Assembly (NCBI RefSeq): GCF_027744825.2
Contig: NC_071338.1
Span: 29,013,501 to 29,077,500 of the forward strand
DNA length: 64,000 bases
Direction of reading: 5' to 3'
From: Synchiropus splendidus
Taxonomy: Eukaryota; Chordata; Actinopteri; Syngnathiformes; Callionymidae
In this document: in pieces, positions 12,736-24,500 of the stretch
Numbering within the stretch: the first letter of the stretch is position 1
How the letters are laid out: each line of letters begins with the position of its first letter
The notes under the pieces: generated by a model
The model's database searches: none
Seen by the model: only the letters and a program-made list of their open reading frames with translations
What the model was told of the DNA's origin: nothing
Program-made: the position numbers and the translations under genes

Positions 12736-13823
12736 GGGGTTAGGGTTAGGGTTAGGGTTAGGGTTAGAGGGTTAGGGTTAGGGTTAAGGGTTAGGGTTAG
12801 GGTAAGGGTTCGGGGTTAGGGTTAGGGTTAGGGTTAGGGTTAGGGTTAGGGTTAGGGTAGGGTTAGGGTTAGGGTTAGGGTTAGGGTTAGGGTAGGGTTA
12901 GGGTTAGGGTTAGGGTTAGGGTTAGGGTAGGGTTAGGGTTAGGGTTAGGGTAGGGTTAGGGTTAGGGTTAGAGGGTTAGGGTAGGGTTAGGGTTAGGGTA
13001 GGGTTAGGGTTAGGGTTGGGGTTAGGGTTAGGGTTAGGGTTAGGGTTGGGGTTAGGGTTAGGGTTAGGGTTAGGGTTAGGGTTAGAGGGTTAGGGTAGGG
13101 TTAGGGTTAGGGTTAGGGTTAGGGTTAGGGTTGGGGTTAGGGTTAGGGTTAGGGTTAGGGTTAGGGTAGGGTTAGGGTTAGGGTTAGGGTAGGGTTAGGG
13201 TTAGGGTTAGAGGGTTAGGGTAGGGTTAGGGTTAGGGTAGGGTTAGGGTTAGGGTTGGGGTTAGGGTTAGGGTTAGGGTTAGGGTTGGGGTTAGGGTTAG
13301 GGTTAGGGTTAGGGTTAGGGTTAGAGGGTTAGGGTAGGGTTAGGGTTAGGGTTAGGGTTAGGGTTAGGGTTGGGGTTAGGGTTAGGGTTAGGGTTAGAGG
13401 GTTAGGGTAGGGTTAGGGTTAGGGTAGGGTTAGGGTTAGGGTTAGGGTTAGGGTTAGGGTTGGGGTTAGGGTTAGGGTTAGGGTTGGGGTTAGGGTTAGG
13501 GTTAGGGTTAGGGTTAGAGGGTTAGGGTAGGGTTAGGGTTAGGGTTAGGGTTAGGGTTAGGGTAGGGTTAGGGTTAGGGTTAGGGTTAGGGTTAGGGTTG
13601 GGGTTAGGGTTAGGGTTAGGGTTAGGGTTGGGGTTAGGGTTAGGGTTAGGGTTAGGGTTAGGGTTAGGGTTAGTGTTAGGGTTAGGGTTAGGGTTAGGGG
13701 TAGGGTTAGGGTTAGGGTTGGGGTTGGGGTTAGGGTTGGGGTTAGGGTTAGGGGTAGGGTTAGGGTTAGGGTTAGGGTTAGGGTTGGGGTTGGTGTTGGT
13801 GTTAGGGTTAGGGTTAGGGTTAG
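12736..13823 (+). repeat. Interstitial telomeric (TTAGGG)n array, about 1.09 kb
   Basis: A head-to-tail array of the vertebrate telomere repeat, all in one orientation (TTAGGG on the plus strand). It contains many variant units: TAGGG (one T lost), TTGGGG, TTAGAGGG and, near the 3' end, TTAGTG/TTGGTG. Part of the array has a higher-order structure: a pattern of variants in 12905-13143 recurs at 13144-13382, offset by 239 bp. Both sides are unique-looking sequence, so this is interstitial and not a chromosome end. It lies about 4.6 kb from the spon1 stop. The long Gly-Leu and Asn-Pro frames that cross it are artefacts. Confidence 0.95.
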
Positions 13824-13866
13824 GAATCATCTCTGGGAGACAGCGAGGCTCTCCCAGAGATGATTC
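13824..13866. other. Perfect 17-bp inverted repeat abutting the telomeric array
   Basis: The left arm GAATCATCTCTGGGAGA (13824-13840) and right arm TCTCCCAGAGATGATTC (13850-13866) are exact reverse complements around a 9-base spacer. The left arm begins at the base after the last TTAGG unit. It could be a fold-back scar of the event that inserted the array, or a small hairpin. No gene is attached. Confidence 0.85.
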
Positions 13867-16069
13867 TTCAACAGTGATGTGTCACACTCCCTCAACACTC
13901 GCACTCTACTGAGAAATGAAGCAACAATCCTTCAGCCAACCAAACTAGCGCTGCACCCTGAAGAAGCCAGACCCAGCGGAAGGCGACGGTGAGGACAGAC
14001 GCAGAGTGCTGCGGATTAGCGCAGAAGAATTAGCCTTCAGTGAACCGTATAAATGCGCGAAACTCATTTACACCCATAAGCTCTGCAAAGAATAATTACT
14101 TCAGGAGATTAAACGTGGTGTCAGGTAGTTGCCAGGACACATAATTATGAATTGTGAAATACTGTATGACGGATTTAGTATCGGGAATTAATTACGTTTG
14201 AGCGAGAGGCGCCGTTTCCACGAGGACAACAAAGCCAATAACAGCGTGAGGAATGCAAATGGGTTGCGTGCCAAGGATTGCCAGTTGACCCCCAGCAGTG
14301 GGCCATGAGTGGGAACATTTCTACATCGTAAGTAAAATAATAAAATCAAATAATAGAAGTCGCTGATAAATAAATAAACGACAAACCAGGGCTGTCCACA
14401 AACTCCTCAGTCTGTGAAAAAAAAAAGCTGTGAAAAAGTAAAAAAGAGATTTAACTATTATATATAACCAGGTGCCAGATAGTGACAAACATGAAAGGTT
14501 TCCTTCCTGCTGGACTCTGAGGAGGTCAGCCATTCCGATGACCAGGAGCGAGTTGGAGTGAGGTGACACCGACGCGTTGAGCTGAGCTTGAATGCTTCAA
14601 TAGACACGGAACACCATGCAACAATCGAGTCTGACCCGGAAAAAAATCGCACAGTGTGAATGAAACTGAAACTGGGAACGTGAGAGCCAGTTTCCGTGAC
14701 GTGCCAAGTGAAAGGATTTTATTTTGCTGAGGACGTCCAACGTCCAAATCTAAATCTCTTCAGTCTGTAAACATGACTGAGCGTTGAAAGTCCTATTGTG
14801 ACGTTGGCTTCATGAGTCATCCATTTGAGAACCGTAATTTTGGCTTCTACGTTGTGCTCAGGGTATTGATCACCACCTGTTTGTCCACCATTGAAGCAAG
14901 CAACCAACCTGGAAAAATATAGATTCCATTTGTGCTCCAACTATCAGCGAATCAATACTTCAAAGGCCAGTGACGGAGAGTGAAGATTCCACGGTGAAGG
15001 AGGAGGTCGGCCAAGCCTCTTAGTGAGTCTCCGCCAGTCAATTACTGCTCGGTGAGTCCCGGCTGCAATTGTTTCCCCAGCAACGTCGCGGACAACACCA
15101 GAGGAAAAAGAGGAATTTCCACCTCTCTTCTGTCGCTGGAAGGTTTCCATGACTGAAGAAGGAGAGCAAAGCGTGTAAAAAGTCGTGTGAGTTTTCCGAA
15201 ACAAAGGTCCACTGGAGAGCGATAATGAGCCGAACCTCCAGGGAGACGATCAGGAGACTTGACGCGGCGACATCGCTCTGAAGCATTTGCTGTTTGAAGA
15301 GACTTTTCTCACCTTCCTCCTGTTCCAGCAGGTGACCAACTCCGGCTCATTGATTCCGGCAGTGGTCTATTAATTTAGCGGGAAGCGCTGGCAGGAGCAG
15401 GCTCCTTATGGATTTTCCTTTCGCTCCAGAAACCCTTTTGCTTTGTCAAGAAACGTGGCTAGTTTAATACGTCTCTCGCTGAAAGGCCGAACATCTCGTA
15501 TTCATCTTTGTCCCAAACAAACCTGGAAACAAGTCACAGTGCAACTCCACTTCCCCTCCCTTTTTTTGACGGATGCAAGTCCCAATTATTCCCTTCTTCA
15601 CCAACCTCTTTCACATGAGGTTCGCTGACGTCGATCGACAGACTTTGAATGGAGACGAGCCTTTGTTTGTTCGGAGAAATCTAGCAATCTGAAATTACAG
15701 CCTGTCATCAGGTTGTGAGTCGGCTGTGGCATCAGCGTGGAGTCGTCTGGCGTCCGCTCCCAGTCACAGCGCCGACATGCTCTCATGTGCTGTGTGTTGA
15801 GTCCTTCTGAGAACAGACAACGTGGATCGGACATCAGGCGCCAGCTGCGACGTGAAGGCTGACCCCTGGCCACTGCTGAACACTGCACCTCCCCCCATTG
15901 TTCTGTGGACCATTTGTGAAGCAAACCAGTCATTTTTGAGGTTCAACTTTGCTTCGCTGATGGCGTGGAATTATCCTGCAGGAGAATCAATGGATGAATA
16001 AATGTGTTCACAACAGAGATTTTTGGATGAATTTTGACGAACAGTATTTTTAAAAAGTAGATTTGAAAG
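13867..16069. other. Intergenic DNA, no gene recognised
   Basis: Mixed-composition sequence with several short, mutually overlapping minus-strand frames (14321-15933). None has a recognisable domain or a coherent splice pattern. No RNA gene is seen. Confidence 0.45.
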
Positions 16070-16310
16070 TGAGGCGAATAAATATAATAACAACAACAAC
16101 AACAGCTATTCTTATTATTATCATTATTAGTATTGTTATTATTATATTGCCATTATTATTGCTTGTCATCAGGTTGCAAATTATTATTATTCACAATAAA
16201 AATAAAAATAAAAATGTCCTTATTATTATGTTTTATTGTTGCTAGTATTATTAGTATTATATTGTTATTATTAATAAAATATAAAATAATATAATAATAC
16301 TATTATTGTA
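16070..16310. repeat. ATT/ACA-rich low-complexity tract
   Basis: A long run of interrupted ATT, TTA and AAC trinucleotide repeats. Low-complexity satellite-like DNA that ends directly at the LINE fragment. Confidence 0.85.
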
Positions 16311-16386
16311 CCGGGAAGAGCTGGAGGAGGTTTGCGCGGACCGGGAAGTTTGGGCTTCCCTGCTCCGAATGCTGCCTCCGCGACCT
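16311..16386 (+). mobile_element. RTE/Rex3-like LINE 3' fragment
   Basis: The plus-strand frame starting at 16313 reads REELEEVCADREVWASLL followed by RMLPPRP. This is the C-terminal tail of a teleost non-LTR retrotransposon ORF that I recall as EELE.VAGDREVWASLLRLLPPR in Rex3/RTE-type elements. The fragment is about 75 bp, 5'-truncated, and lies next to an ATT-rich tract that may derive from the element's tail or its target. The exact family name is from memory. Confidence 0.65.
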
Positions 16387-17699
16387 GTTATTGTGTATTA
16401 TTATTGTTGTTTTCTGAAGTTCTACTGCCAAGAATCGGTATAAATATACATAATATGAATGACGATGTCACACCGCAGGCCGCAGGAATATTGCTCAGGT
16501 TTCGCTCCAGAAAAAAAACAATGAGTCACGTGTCACGTCAGCGTATTTACATGAGTCAAAACCACGTGACGTCACGATGACGGTGCGGAGATTCTCTTCC
16601 TCACTCAGTCAGGCAGTTTTAGTTTAGCTAGTCTAAGCGGGATATGACAAGTGAGCTAATGTCTACATAAGAAAACTCCAAGTTTAGTCGGTGTATTTCG
16701 CCTTCAGCCCAACACGTTTCTGTAGCTTGGTCCTGGTCCTCACCTGGTCCAACAAGCTCACAAATGCCAACATAGATATTGTTTGACATGTGCATACATT
16801 GTGGGTAGTAAATGTGAAAAAATAAATCTCATTTTACAAACCTTGTGCCTTCAATTTGTGGCGTCAACGGAGATGATGAAACACTGTAACTTGATTAAAC
16901 ATCGCACACCAAACGCCGGAGCTGATCTGCGCGATGCTGCATTTGTTTGTTTTACGCTAATATTCATTTGCATATTCATTTTTCTTCAGAGGAAGCTAAT
17001 GATGAGAGCAGAGCTGGTCCACTCGCACACAGCAGCTGCATCTTTCAACTTATTTCTGGGCCGTATCGGAGCCCCGAACCGCGGAGGGCTTTCAAGGCCC
17101 CAACATGTGCTTGTTGGGGTTGTTGATCCGTCCCGCAAGTGTTGGCTTGTCCTGTCGTCACGAGCATCATGGTTTACCCTCAGAGTTCTATCGCCTGTGA
17201 AGTGTGTAGGCCTCCCCCATGCGTGGCTGTGCGTTGGCATGGAAACAGGAATGGCATTGTGGAACGCCTATTGAATATCTCCACCCCCCCAGTCTCCGTT
17301 AAAGACGAATGATGCTGTTCAGGGTGTTCATGTTAGAAAGCATTTGACTTCCATCTGCTTTCTTCAGGCCGAAATGTTTTTCAAAATATTGAACAGAAGA
17401 ATTGCTGAGAAATGGTGGTGTTGAGATCCCTGACATAGGAGCAACACGACATCATGCTGCCGCCTAGTGGTGAGAACAGGGTGGTGAAGCAAAAACCCTC
17501 AGGCGGAAGAGGGGAATTTCATCCATGGTGGGATTCATATTAGCTTATTCCTGACATCTAGTGTCGGAAGGGGTCAATCACAATTGGGTCTACTGGGTCA
17601 CTGCAACATTATCCATTCATTGTTTGTTTCTCTATTTAAACAATTGACTGGGAATGATGGGATTTAAAAAAAAAAAAAAGAAAGAAAAGACAAAGTCGA
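16387..17699. other. Intergenic DNA downstream of spon1
   Basis: A plus-strand frame at 16783-17274 (163 codons) is the longest here but has no recognised domain and no visible gene context; I regard it as chance. An A14 run lies near 17667. No other gene is seen between here and the window start. Confidence 0.4.
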
Positions 17700-17721
17700 G
17701 CGAGAATTTCTCACATTTACT

Positions 17722-17727
17722 TTTATT
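17722..17727 (-). promoter_or_regulatory. Candidate polyadenylation signal AATAAA for spon1
   Basis: The plus strand reads TTTATT, giving AATAAA on the minus strand about 670 bases past the stop codon. Cleavage would fall near 17700. A T-rich stretch (plus-strand A-run at 17667-17680) lies just downstream. ATTAAA near 18020 is an alternative. Confidence 0.4.
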
Positions 17728-18329
17728 GTAAAGGTGATATTATTCCAAAATATTAACATGTTAGAGGAACTGAAGAAAAGAATGTGGCAAATACATCTAC
17801 AAAACATATACACAAGACTTTGGTAAGAATCTAAGGACACGTTCATATCAAAAAATTCCACTGCAAAATAACGCTAAAAACCATTCGTGGGGCTTCTAAA
17901 TGTACAACAATATTTCCGGGTAGAAATTCAACAGAGCGTTCAGTGTCCTTCGAAAACAACCAAATGATTGAAATCCATATAAAACACTGGAATGGCTGGA
18001 CACCTGTGCTTTGAAAGGCTTTAATACACTGTACTACTAAAGGATACCACAATATTGAACAGGATTCTTGTTATTAAATCGACTCATATTTAAGATTCAC
18101 CACGACACGTTTACGATCACCCTGCGAGAGTGTCGGAGCAGGTCCGGCCAAACATACCAGATTCAGCTCGATAAATCCAGACTGGTCCTAGGAACTTCCC
18201 CTTGAAATTTCTTGGTTCTAGATTTCATCAACTTGATTCAAGTACGTGCCGTCTCGGCTCTCGCCGAGCGCGTCGGCTCTTCCAGGGATGGCATGGCGCG
18301 TCGTGTCGTGACCCTCGGTTAGCAAGTCA

Positions 18330-18371
18330 ACCCCTCCACCCCCCCGCCCCCTGCCCCTCCAACCCTGCCCG
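18330..18371 (-). other. G-rich (quadruplex-capable) block in the spon1 3' UTR
   Basis: In mRNA sense there are successive G-runs of 3, 4, 5, 7 and 4 bases separated by one- to four-base spacers, beginning about 22 bases after the stop codon. Four or more such runs can form an RNA G-quadruplex. Formation and function are inference. Confidence 0.5.
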
Positions 18372-18392
18372 CCGCGGAGCCTCCATGCCGAC

Positions 18393-18556
18393 CTAGCAGG
18401 GGTGCACGTTACAAGCCCTGATCTCCTTTCTGTCTTTGCAGCTGGACAGCTGAGTAGTTTTTGACTTTTGTTTGACCGTCATGAGCCGCTCCTGAATCCC
18501 TCCGCCGCACATCTTGGTACATTCCGTCCAGCTCGACCACGGCCTCATTTTACAGC
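18393..18556 (-). CDS. spon1: spon1 last coding exon: TSR6 and stop
   Basis: After acceptor CTTCCAG the exon supplies two bases that complete a Gly codon, then [19 protein letters not shown] and on to ACNVHPC and stop TAG (18393-18395). This is the sixth thrombospondin type 1 repeat, with the Trp-ladder WSSW and TSR cysteines in place; the protein ends on the last TSR cysteine, as in human F-spondin. With TSR5 this repeat is known to mediate matrix attachment. Confidence 0.96.
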
Positions 18557-21500
18557 CTGGAAGATAGTGAGGAGAGAGAAGCAGAAGTGAAGATGGTTTA
18601 TTTTATTTTATTTTATTTTTGTGTGTCACCATTGTTATCTGAATGATAAAGCTGACACACACCATATTTCCAATATTATTATTATTACTCGTATTAATAT
18701 TACTAATCAAAATTATATAACAACAACAATAATAATAATCATATGATTATTATAATCATATAATAATAATAATAATATTACTAATAATAATAATGACGTT
18801 GTTGTTATTATTACATCATTTCATTATTATTTTATTAAAATATATTTTGAATTAATCTGTGGTGATGTAATAACATGTTTTTACCCCTTTATTTAGATAC
18901 ATGTACAATTCACCTCATCAAAATTAATGTAATAATCCATAAATAAAATATCGTCCAAGTGGCGGCGCTCATATCTAAAATGAGAATAAAATATTTATTT
19001 TTCTTTTTGTAAATAAGATAAAAATCTGGGACCTTACCAGCTCCCTCCCATTGATACTGACATTATTTTTCGTTAAAAGTAAGCATTACACTTGCCATGT
19101 ATACAAGAAGAAAAACATGACATTACTTGATGGAATGGAATTATGTTGGATTAAATTATTTGCAGAAAGACTGACCCTTTATTCCACAGACCTTCCTCTT
19201 CCATTGAAACAAAAAGCGATGACATTTTTAGAGAAAGAAATAAAACCCCAAAACACCATCCTGAACAAAATGACCAAAGGCCTGTCATGTATGTTTCATT
19301 GTAATTCCAATATTACCCTCTGTAAGACAAGCTTCAACAGATAGGGGCCACTCTGGAACCCCTGTCTGACGCGCCCCTGGTGATACTTCATGACAAGCAC
19401 AACCATGGCAGGTTGCTCCTCCTGCTGCTGCATGGACCTACCTGGATGCTCAGCAGCAATTTCGCTCCGTCCCAGTTTGCTTCTCCTCTTTTCGCGCTGC
19501 TCTTTGCGGCGTCTCTTCTCGTCGCTGTTGGCTTGCCCTCGGCTGCACTTCCTAATCTTGCACTTCTTCCGTTGGATGGTTTCGGGACAGTGGTCCCCTC
19601 CGAACTGGGGCTCCAGCTTGACCATGCGTGTCCGGATGGTGTGGCCCTTGCCGCAGGACTTGTTGCACTCAGACCACTCGCTCCACTCGGACATGACACA
19701 GTTGACGGCTGGGGAGAAAGACACGGTGGGAGAAAAAAAATCAGAACCGGACTCAAGTGCGTAAGTGTTTTTTGGAACACAAAAAAGGAAACTGCTGAGA
19801 CTGAAGCAGAAAGAAGGCTCGGTTTTCTGGTTCGGTCGGACAGAATGTGATGACAATGATGTGAAGTCAAAGTAAGAGCATCCTGATGGCTGCAGGACTC
19901 TCAGCCTGTTTCCAGTGACCGGTGCAACAAAACAAAGTGCTTTCCACTCTTGCGTCACTGTGGCTGAGGAGAGGGCAAAAAAGGAAACATCTGCTCACAG
20001 AATATGGGAAAGTGGGTGCCAAAGAGGATTTCTAGCAAGAAGCGTGAGAAGACTGTGTGAATAGAGTGACGCCAGTTCCAGTCACTTCAGTCACCATCTT
20101 TTGCTACCTCTGAAAATAGAACTTTTACCAGGCAACATGTCCTCATAAAGAGCATCTGACAGTCTACACCACTCTTATTTTGATAACCACCACAATGGAG
20201 CCAAGAAAATAGGAAACCAACCCATTTTCCTGTTAAAGTAATGAAGTCATTTTCTTTCTTTTATTCATTGTAGAACATCAATAGTCACCCATTTTAGTTC
20301 TTCTGGATTATATAAGAAAACAGATTTGTTTTATTCATTTATCTATTTTGTTTTGTTTTTGAACTGTAAACTGAGTCACTACTCATATTTTTTTGTAGAT
20401 TTTAGTTTCAATGGTGAAATTCCAATGACCAGAAAATACACTGACCCAAATTCCAGACAGTTGACTCCACCATCATGGACCAAAATACATGAACACTCTC
20501 GGATCTCTTAGGACAACCTTGCATTCAGTCGATAAGGTATGAGATACTCCAGTCAATCGGAACGTGTTTGTTAACTTGACATACCCAGGCCATGGTGAAC
20601 ATGATGAGCAATACCAAGTTCAGGCTTTTATCTGCGTGGAGCTTCTGCATCTGCATCTCATGTGCATCTTACAGTCCATATTTTGCTGACAAATATTGGA
20701 ATTTAAATAATAACTTATAAACTCAATGAACTATGGCATGAAGATGGTTTATTGTTTTGCATCATGATATTTATTTCAAGATAAATAATTCATATTATAG
20801 TCTTTGGAAAAGGATAGGTTATAGTCCAACATGGTCAAAAAAAAAAGTCAGAAAAACAAGATAAAAACAACACAAACCGTTGGACAAAATAACCTTCTGA
20901 GTAGGAAATAATGAATTTGGTTGATGTAAAAACACCATCTTATTCATGAGTATTATTGTTATTATTATTATGAAGAAAAAAAAAAATATATATATATATA
21001 AAAATAACATGATACTTTATTTATTTATTCTATCTTTGCTAAACTTGGCCACAGAGTTTGGCGTGTTACTTACGACATTCCGGTAACATGCATTTCTCCA
21101 CCTGGTCCAACTCTTCTGTACAATCTCCCAGCTCCACCGGAGACTTGAGCATTCGCTGACGGGTCCTGAGACCTTTGCCACATGTGACACTGCAGTCGCT
21201 CCAGTCGGACCAGAGCGTCAGCATGCAAGGGATCGTGTCTGCCACAGAAGAAAAGAAGGGGACTCAATGATGGAACTGAAGGGCACTTGAAGGACAGGCG
21301 CAGCCACTTACGACACTCTGGCATCATGCACTTCTCCACCTCCAACACCTCAGCTCCACAAATGGAACCATCAGCAGGAGGCATTTTCACCATGCGCTCC
21401 CGCCGCCTCATGCCAAGTCCACACGTGGCACTGCACAGGTCCCACTCACCCCACTCTGTTACCAGGCAGCTGCTGGGAGCTGAGACCAAGACGTGTTATG

Positions 21501-24500
21501 ACACAGCCAGACTGGCAGCGTCGATCATGAGGGGAAACTCACTGCACTCTTCGTTGACAACGCAGTCTTCTGTTTCCTCCGTAGGCACGTTGCAGATGGA
21601 GCCGTCGTCAGGAAACTGCTTGACGTAACGCTCCCGGGAGCGTGTGCCGGGCCCGCAGGACACGCTGCACGGAGACCAGGTGATCCACTCTGACATCATG
21701 CAGGTGGAGGCATCTGAAGAGGCAGACAAATTCTTCAAACCCTGGAAGTGTCCCAACCTCCTGTTGCTGCCATGGTAACCACCAAGCTACTTCAAGAAGT
21801 GGAGGCTCTACTCTTAGTCTCAGGATGACGGAGACAAGTGGGAGAAGAGTTGCTGGAACGACAGCCTGGCTCGAACGCATCATATCAAATGACCTGGTTG
21901 GCCTGTCCAACAGGGGGCACCACCCAAACCATACTGTCACAAGGAGATGAAATGAAAGTCCAGCGCCAAAGCCATTTCCCACGTGGCCTCGCTCAACTCA
22001 AAGAAACATAAATGACCCGTGGTTCTTCAGTGGCTCTGGTCCCAGCAGTCTGGGCTGACCGTGTCCTGCTCAAGGACAGACGGACAGCCAGGAGTGAACT
22101 CTTACTCAACTTCCCTTCTGAGGACTGAAGACTGAGGTACAAAAGAAAAAAAACACTATCAATATTTAACACAACCTTCTTCCAGCCAACTTAATTCATG
22201 CAAGTCACTATGAAAGATTTTCCCTCCACCCGTGTCAGGACTTCTTTGATCAGAAAATGTTGATTTATTTGGGGCCTATCCATATTATTTATCACTCACT
22301 GAAGGAGATATGTTTACTAACATTGATTTCTGATTCGATCACATGGATTGACTATGATTTTTTTATATCCGTTTTTATATACCTCTTAAAGGAGGTAAAA
22401 AAAACCTTTTAATTTGATGTAAGAGTCTCTAGAATCTCTAGAGACTTTGCTGTGTCTGTGAAATGTTTACATATTGGCCACTTGTAGCGGGACTCTTAGA
22501 CCACGCCGGACGTCTTCCTAAGTTTCACACAGTCACACGTCATCGGTTGTTGCGCTCGGCAATGACAGGCAGTGATCGGTGGCCGATCGATTGGAGCATC
22601 CCTAATGTTGAGTACTCCATTAAAAACCATGTCACCCTGCTGCCAGTCGGCTGTGACTGAGCGAGAAGTGGGGTCACCTCACTCAAAAGACCATCGGAAT
22701 AAATGCATGATCTGGGTCTGTGGGAGAGAGCGTGGCAAAGCAGCGCTGATAAAAGCTACTTGTTAATGCCGGACCTCCAGGGAGATGAATTAGTTATATA
22801 CATACTCCAAAGGTGTGACCTTGAGTTTCTCACCCTCGTCGCTGCACCCAGGCCCCATGCACGGCTCAAAGTCCTGCGTGTGAGGACAGGGGACACTCAG
22901 GTCCAACTGGGCCTTCAGCATCCTCTGTCTCATCCGCTTGCCCTTCTCGCAAGTGGCTGAACTGCAGGCCGACCACGGGGACCAGTTGGAGTAGATGCAG
23001 GTCTCTGGAGTATCATCTGGAGGGTGAGGAGACACTGGGGATGCTGAGATGACCTTCAGTGATTGACTGCATGGGGTGCAGGACACGTACCTTCCTCTTT
23101 CTCCTCCTGGGCGATATCCGCCACAATGTCATCCACATTGTCCGGCACAATGTTGCACTGTTCACCCTGCAGCAACACAGGCACACATTTTTTTTTTTTT
23201 TTTGGCACCTCAGAGAAGGGCAGAGGAAAAACCTCCAAACTACTGGGTTGATAAAGCGAGACCAGCGGCAAGCAAGTCCCTGGAACTGCCTCTAGGTGGC
23301 ACTATCGAGCTGCCTTTCTGCCCTCACTGCTTCTTGAGTCTCCTGCTCATCATTCACAAGTTTAGATTTTAAAGAAACATTCTATCTGTTCCACCACGTT
23401 CACCGTTCAATGCACTTGGGCAAGAGAACCACTTGAGATTTCAGGGGTGGGTGAAGTCTGAATGTGCATGAGTCCATGTGCTCCTCAATGAATAAGGTCA
23501 CAGAGTTGAACCTCTTCTGAACTCAGATGTGCTGGCTACATTCCACAAAACTTCAATCGATTTTTTTTTTTTTTACAGATACAGACAGGAAAAACTGCTG
23601 TTTGGCTTCATGTTTTTTTTTTCCACATTCATGACAACCTCTGTTCTGACAGTTTAAAGGCCAACAAAGCTAATCTAGCTTAGAACACAATAAATATTTC
23701 AGACCCTTCAGGGTTCGCCGAGTCTTACATTTGGTTTCATCTGATACGAGGGAAACAGAGCGGCCACAATGCAAATCTTTGATCTGGAGAACAGAGATGG
23801 CGAAAATGTTGGGCCAACTAACCCTTAATAGTTCCGGTTCATTTCAACAAAATATCTTGAAGACAACCTGTTTTCATTTGTAAAATCCTTGGGAGACAAT
23901 GGAACGGATTTAAGCACAGTTTACTAAAACATGTGCAAACTCCTTGCTGAAACAGAAGTGTGAAGCTAACACACCAGTTAGCACACGTCAAACATGTAAA
24001 ATAGCGAGTGTGCTCCAGTTACTACTTTAGCGGTGCTAGCTTGTTAAGAGTTAGCAAGCCTTTTTTATGTGCAATTGATTGATTTGGCGTGTTCTGAACT
24101 GTGCCAACACATTCTCACTCCACCCAACAACGCCAACGGTTGTATGTGCCCAATGTTAACACCAAAGCCAAACCAAAGCCTTCCGAACAGCACTGTGACG
24201 CAACAGGCTTTTCATTTGAGTCGCGCGTTTCTTCTCCTGCCGCATGGCTTGACGTTCAAAATCAGTGGCCAGGGCTTCGACCGTCAGCCCTCATTCTTAC
24301 GGTACTTGTGATGTTACTTATACGGTAGAGTACCTCTGTGTCATCCTGGCAATATGCTATGGTTTACAGGGTTGAAGATGTGTTGATTTCACTTCTGAAT
24401 TTAGGTGGTTTGCTTTAACTTCTGTTGCTCCAATCCCAGTTTATTACTCTCCCTTTAGCTGTCAGGTCCGGACCTCGCAGGCAGACAGGTCCTAAATATT

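Larger units (their letters stand above)
17700..18392 (-). other. Probable spon1 3' UTR
   Basis: This follows the spon1 stop codon directly on the minus strand. The first candidate polyadenylation signals are ATTAAA (about 18019-18024) and AATAAA at 17722-17727; the end is set by the latter, so the extent is inferred. The UTR opens with a G-rich segment (18330-18371) and becomes AT-rich. Transcript evidence would be needed to fix the end, and a longer UTR is possible. Confidence 0.45.

Noticed and set aside
13522..13912. Long Gly-Leu and Asn-Pro open frames on both strands
   Set aside because: They are translations of the TTAGGG array, which is open in several frames by nature of the repeat.
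16783..17274. A 163-codon plus-strand frame
   Set aside because: No domain, signal, splice context or resemblance to any family I know; length is compatible with chance in a 64-kb window.
19380..19850. A 156-codon plus-strand frame and a 160-codon minus frame over the TSR5 exon
   Set aside because: They are shadows of the spon1 TSR5 exon, which is fixed by homology and splice sites.
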